Positions 1-5,834 of a stretch of 5,834 nucleotides of DNA are shown here, piece by piece. The notes beneath the pieces were generated by a model. That model did not search any database and had not been told where the DNA came from. It saw nothing but the letters and a program-made list of their open reading frames with translations. The DNA comes from Alphaproteobacteria bacterium (GTDB lineage: Bacteria; Pseudomonadota; Alphaproteobacteria; CACIAM-22H2). The stretch is from positions 1 to 5,834 of the forward strand of contig VGDA01000251.1 in NCBI GenBank assembly GCA_016869915.1, given 5' to 3'. The position numbers were made by a program, and so were the translations under genes. Positions within the stretch are counted from its first letter, which is position 1; each line of letters opens with the position of its first letter.

Positions 1-833
1 GCCAGGTGAGCCTGCGCGCAGGACGCTCGAGCTTCGCGCTCGCGAGCCTGCCCGCCGACGACTTCCCGCGCATGACCGGCGGCGAGCTGCCGCACCAATT
101 CGAGCTCGCCTCCGCGGAGCTCAAGGGCCTGATCGACCGCACGCGCTTCGCGATCTCCACCGAGGAGACGCGCTACTACCTCAACGGCATCTACCTGCAT
201 GCCGGCCAAGCTGGCGGCATCCGCGTGCTGCGCGCGGTGGCGACCGACGGCCATCGCCTCGCGCGCGTCGAGATGGCGCTGCCGGCGGGCGCCGAGGAGA
301 TCCCCGGCGTCATCCTGCCGCGCAAGACGGTGATCGAGCTGCACAAGCTGATCGCGGAGACCGACGCGCCGGTGCAGGTGTCGCTGTCCTCCTCGAAGGT
401 GCGCTTCGCCGTCGGCGACGTGACGCTCACCTCGAAGCTGATCGACGGCACCTTCCCCGACTACGAGCGCGTCATCCCGACCGGGAACGACAAGGTGATG
501 GAGGTCGACCGCGCCGAGTTCACCGCCGCCGTCGACCGCGTTGCGACGATCTCGACCGACAAGTCGCGCGCGGTGAAGCTCTCGCTCGGCCGCAACCTCC
601 TCACGCTCACCGCGTCGAGCCCCGATGCCGGCGCCGCCGAGGAGGAGATCGCGGTGCGCTATTCCGGCGCGGCGATCGAGATCGGCTTCAACGCGCGCTA
701 CCTCCTCGACATCGCCGAGCAGATCGAGGGCGAGGGCGCGCGCTTCCGCATGGCCGACGCCGCCGCCCCGACCCTGGTCGAGGACATCGCCGACCAGAGC
801 GCGCTCTACGTCCTCATGCCGATGCGCGTGTGA
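1..833 (+). CDS. dnaN: DNA polymerase III beta sliding clamp, 5'-truncated by window edge
   Basis: This is the ring-shaped clamp that tethers the replicative polymerase to DNA and recruits other repair and replication proteins in the cytoplasm. The reading frame is open from base 3, giving 276 codons before the TGA at 831-833. Family members have about 370 residues, so roughly the first 95-100, most of domain 1, lie outside the window. What remains covers the end of domain 1 and domains 2 and 3. Recognisable landmarks are LPADDFPRM, the clamp signature ATDGHRLA (bases 240-263), FPDYERVIP in the middle and the C-terminal YVLMPMRV, which forms part of the pocket that binds clamp-interacting peptides. 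A GTG at base 6 gives an apparent start, but it is an internal valine: the family continues upstream and the preceding codon is also open. The gene abuts or overlaps recF. Identification is firm; only the 5' end is unseen. Confidence 0.97.
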   Translation, partial: QVSLRAGRSSFALASLPADDFPRMTGGELPHQFELASAELKGLIDRTRFAISTEETRYYLNGIYLHAGQAGGIRVLRAVATDGHRLARVEMALPAGAEEIPGVILPRKTVIELHKLIAETDAPVQVSLSSSKVRFAVGDVTLTSKLIDGTFPDYERVIPTGNDKVMEVDRAEFTAAVDRVATISTDKSRAVKLSLGRNLLTLTASSPDAGAAEEEIAVRYSGAAIEIGFNARYLLDIAEQIEGEGARFRMADAAAPTLVEDIADQSALYVLMPMRV

Positions 834-835
834 GG
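832..835 (+). promoter_or_regulatory. Possible Shine-Dalgarno (GAGG) for recF
   Basis: GAGG overlaps the dnaN TGA stop and lies 3 nt before the ATG at 839. The spacing is shorter than ideal, but it is the only purine-rich match upstream of either early recF start. The GTG at 830 has none. This slightly favours the ATG, with re-initiation by ribosomes finishing dnaN as the likely mechanism (inference). Confidence 0.4.
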
Positions 836-838
836 CTG

Positions 839-2010
839 ATGGCCGCTGTCGCGCGCGCGACGGAGGAGGCGAAGCCGGGTGCGCGCCCGGCGGACGCCGT
901 GCTGCGGCTGACGCTCGACGCGTTCCGCTGCTACGACCGGCTGCGCGTCGATCCAGAGGCCGGCCCGGTCGTGCTCTGCGGCCCCAATGGCGCGGGCAAG
1001 ACCGCGCTGCTCGAGGCGGTCTCGATGCTGGCGCCTGGCCGCGGCCTGCGCCGCGCCGCGCCGGCGGAATTGGCGCGGCGGCCGCGCGACGGCGCCGCCA
1101 CGCGCCCATGGTCGATCGCCGCGCAGGTCGCGTGCGCCGACGGCACGATGGACATCGGCACCGGCCAGGACCCCGAGGGTGGCGAGCGGCGCGTCGTGCG
1201 CATCGACGGGCGCCCGGCGCGCGGGCAGAAGGCCCTGGCCGAGCGCCTCGCCATCGCCTGGGCGACGCCCGATCAGGACCGGCTCTTCCTCGACGGCCCG
1301 TCCGGCCGGCGCCGCTTCCTCGACCGGCTCGTGCTCGGCTTCGCGCCGGGCCACGCCGCCGAGCTCGCCGCCTACGAGCATTGCCTGCGCGAGCGCGCGC
1401 GGCTGCTGGCCGAGGGCAAGGCCGACGATTCCTGGCTCGCCGCGCTCGAGGACGGCATGGCGCGCCACGGCATCGCAGTCGCCGCGACGCGCGCGGCGAT
1501 CGCCGCGCGGCTCGACGCCGCGGCCGCCGCGGGCGGCGGCCCCTTCCCTGCAGCGCGCCTCGCCCTCGAGGGCGACAGCGACCGCATGCTGCGCGCGATG
1601 CCCGCGCTCGACGCCGAGGAGCGGCTGCGCGCCGCGCTCGCCGCCGCGCGCAGCGCCGACGCCGCGCATGGCGGTGCCTCCCACGGCCCGCATCGCAGCG
1701 ACCTGTGCGTGCGCTTCGCGCAGAAGGACATGGCCGCGGCGGAGGGCTCGACCGGCGAGCAGAAGGCGCTCGTGCTGTCGATCGTGCTCGCCAACGCGCG
1801 CGCGCTGGCGGCCGAGCGCGGCCGGCCCCCGGTCCTGCTGCTCGACGAGGTCGTCGCGCATCTCGACCGCGCGCGGCGCGCGGCCTTCGCCGACGAGGTC
1901 CTCGCGCTCGGCGCGCAGGCCTGGCTCACCGGCACCGACGAAGACCTGTTCCAGGGGCTGCGCGGGCGCGCGCAGTTCCTCCGCATCCTCGATTCCAGCG
2001 TGGCAAGGGC

Positions 2011-2014
<4 letters not shown>
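839..2014 (+). CDS. recF: DNA replication and repair protein RecF (SMC-like ATPase)
   Basis: RecF is a DNA-binding ABC-type ATPase that, with RecO and RecR, helps load RecA onto single-stranded gaps at stalled forks. Counting from the ATG at 839 the protein has 391 residues; E. coli RecF has 357, and alphaproteobacterial forms tend to be longer. Visible motifs are Walker A GPNGAGKT (residues 48-55), a RRRFLDRLV segment typical of the family, GPHRSDL (283-289), the ABC signature STGEQKA (304-310), and Walker B LLLDE with D336 and E337, followed by VVAHLD as D-loop. The C-terminus WLTGTDEDLF resembles alphaproteobacterial RecF. All ATPase motifs are intact. An alternative GTG start at 830 would add three residues and overlap the dnaN stop as GTGA. 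A third candidate, GTG at 899, sits just before the conserved LRLTLDAFRCYDRLRV stretch. The stop overlaps the gyrB ATG. Function is secure; the exact start is not. Confidence 0.96.
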
Positions 2015-4453
<2,439 letters not shown>

Positions 4454-4461
<8 letters not shown>

Positions 4462-5458
4462 GGCCGCGCGGCCGCGCGAGGCGGCCATCGCGGGCACCGC
4501 GCTCGCGGACCTGCCGGGCGACGACATCGTCCTGCCCTTCCAGGTCGACGCGGTGCGTGGGCGGCTGGTGCGGCTCGGCCCCGCCGTCGACGAGATCGTC
4601 GGCCGCCACGCCTATCCGCCGGTCGTCGGCCAGGCGCTCGCGGAACTCGTCGCGCTCGGCGCGGCGCTGGCGCTGACCCTCAAGTACGAGGGCGTGTTCA
4701 CGATCCAGGTCAAGGGCGACGGGCCCGTGCGGCTGATGGTCGCCGACGTGACGACGGGCGGCGCGCTGCGCGGCTACGCCCAGTTCGACGCGGCGCGCGT
4801 GGAGGCGCTGGGCGGCGCGGCGCCTTCGGTGCCGCGCCTCTTCGGCGCCGGCTACCTCGCCTTCACGGTCGACCAGGGCGCGGAGATGGAACGCTACCAG
4901 GGCATCGTGGAGCTCGCCGGCGCGACGCTGGCCGAGTGCGCGCACCACTACTTCCACCAGTCCGAGCAGTTCCGCGCCGGGCTCAAGGTCGCGGCGCGGC
5001 GCGATGCGGGCGGCGCCTGGCGCGCCGGCGCGCTGATGGTGCAGGCGCTGCCGCCGGGCGACGCCCAGGGCTCGGCCGAGGGGCGCGACATCGACCTGCC
5101 GCTCGGCGCCGGCGACGAGGACGCCGAGGACCTCTGGCGGCGCATGCTCGTGCTGATGAGCAGCGCGCGCGACGCCGAGCTCGTCGATCCGGCCCTGCCG
5201 GGCTGGAAGCTCGTCGACCGGCTCTTCCTCGCCGAGGGCGTGCGAATCTACCGCCCCTCCAGGCTGCGCCATGCCTGCCGCTGCTCGCGCGCGCGCGTCG
5301 AGGGCGTGCTCGCGTGCCTGCCCGGCGCGGAGCTCGCGGACATGGAGCAGGACGGCGTGGTGCGCGTCACTTGCGAGTTCTGCAGCGCGCATTACGATTT
5401 CGACGACGCCGCGCTCGCGGCGCTCCAGGCGCTACCCGGGATGGAGGCCAGCCCATGA
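4454..5458 (+). CDS. hslO: Hsp33 redox-regulated molecular chaperone
   Basis: Hsp33 is a cytoplasmic holdase. When reduced it holds zinc and is inactive; oxidation with unfolding stress releases the zinc, forms disulfides and exposes a binding surface for unfolding proteins. The protein has 334 residues against 292 in E. coli, with an N-terminal extension and extra residues before the zinc domain. The core is recognisable from LPFQVDAVRGRLVRLG, LALTLKYEGVFTIQVKGDGP and YQGIVELAGATLAECAHHYF-HQSEQF. The C-terminal zinc switch has C275-x-C277 and C307-x-x-C310, 29 residues apart, matching the family CxC...CxxC pattern. Two further cysteines are present, C162 and C288; C288 lies inside the switch region. 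The ATG lies inside the last codons of gyrB (8 nt overlap), with only a weak AAGG about 12 nt upstream, suggesting coupled translation. Identification is firm; the link to the replication cluster is the unusual part. Confidence 0.96.
5443..5447 (+). promoter_or_regulatory. Shine-Dalgarno GGAGG for the downstream lipoprotein gene
   Basis: GGAGG sits in the last codons of hslO, 7 nt before the ATG at 5455. It is the best-placed ribosome binding site in the window and fixes the start of the last gene. It also suggests this gene can be translated independently of coupling to hslO. Confidence 0.75.
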
Positions 5459-5834
5459 ACACCAGCCAGGGCGCCGCGCGGCGCCAGTTCCTCGCCGGCG
5501 GCATCGCCGTCGCCGGCCTCGCGGCATGCACCCAGACGCCGCCCGCGCCGGTCTTCCCGGCGATCACCTTCTCGCACAAGGGCGTGCTGCGCCTCGCGGT
5601 CGAGCGCGTCGAGCTGCGCAGCACCTACGCGCCGCCGATGCGCAGGCCGAACATCGAGCACGAGCTGCCGGTGTCGCCGGTGGAGACCGTCCGGCGCTGG
5701 GGATCGGATCGCCTCGCCGCGAACGGCGACACCGGCCATGCCGCGGTCTTCATCGTCCGCGAGGCGGCGATGACGGAGACCGAGCTCGGGAAGGAGACCG
5801 GGCTTCGCGCGACGATGACCACCCAGCAGGACAT
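5455..5834 (+). CDS. Putative Tat-type lipoprotein of unknown function, 3'-truncated by window edge
   Basis: The frame is open from the ATG at 5455 to the window edge, giving 126 complete codons and no stop. The N-terminus reads as an export signal: R9-R10-Q-F-L resembles the twin-arginine motif RRxFL, then a hydrophobic stretch AGGIAVAGLAA, then a lipobox LAAC ending at C25 (bases 5527-5529). The likely mature protein begins at that cysteine, followed by threonine and a proline-rich linker, so it would be lipid-anchored on the periplasmic side. The mature part contains RLAVERVELRSTYAPPM, RRPNIEHELPVSPVETVRRW and ATMTTQQD. It resembles uncharacterised alphaproteobacterial lipoproteins I recall with similar PN-EH-PV and RW-DRL motifs, but no function can be assigned and no enzyme motif is visible. 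It overlaps the hslO stop as ATGA and has a good GGAGG site, and base composition matches its neighbours. The coding assignment is fairly sure; Tat export is tentative. Confidence 0.85.
   Translation, partial: MNTSQGAARRQFLAGGIAVAGLAACTQTPPAPVFPAITFSHKGVLRLAVERVELRSTYAPPMRRPNIEHELPVSPVETVRRWGSDRLAANGDTGHAAVFIVREAAMTETELGKETGLRATMTTQQD

Noticed and set aside
6..8. GTG as a genuine dnaN start or a short-form clamp
   Set aside because: The frame is open to the window edge and the residues around it match the interior of beta clamps, so this is truncation by the window.
625..2010. A 462-codon in-frame upstream extension of gyrB
   Set aside because: It runs through dnaN and recF coding sequence in another frame and translates to arginine/proline/alanine-rich low-complexity sequence. 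GyrB homology starts just after 2011.

Overview
The window is a gene-dense stretch of a GC-rich bacterial chromosome. Rough counts on sample lines give well over 70% GC, and third codon positions are almost all G or C. All five genes lie on the + strand: the 3' part of dnaN (replication clamp), recF (recombination mediator), gyrB (DNA gyrase ATPase subunit), hslO (redox-regulated chaperone Hsp33) and the 5' part of a putative lipoprotein gene. The dnaN-recF-gyrB order is the classical replication-initiation cluster. Protein details such as the long Hsp33, the ending WLTGTDEDLF... of RecF and the YVLMPMRV end of DnaN point to an alphaproteobacterium, possibly near the Rhodospirillales. That placement is from memory of family sequences, not from a search.

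Layout: dnaN enters from the left edge with its first roughly 95-100 codons missing and stops at 833. recF starts at 839 (or 830, overlapping the dnaN stop) and ends at 2014. gyrB starts inside the recF stop (ATGA, 2011-2014) and ends at 4461. hslO starts 8 nt before the gyrB end (4454) and ends at 5458. The lipoprotein gene starts in the hslO stop (ATGA, 5455-5458), has a good Shine-Dalgarno and runs off the right edge. All four complete stop codons are TGA. There is no intergenic gap longer than 5 nt, so there is no room for a conventional terminator or a separate intergenic promoter. The five genes look like one translationally coupled transcription unit, possibly with promoters hidden inside coding sequence.

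Together dnaN, recF and gyrB supply the processivity clamp, the gap-repair loader and negative supercoiling. hslO adds an oxidative-stress holdase that has no direct role in replication, and the last gene adds an exported protein of unknown function. I saw no RNA gene, mobile element, CRISPR array, long repeat or origin, and no sign of a novel multi-gene system. The points most worth a second look are the attachment of hslO and the lipoprotein gene to the replication cluster, the combined twin-arginine and lipobox signal of the last protein, and the uncertain recF start.
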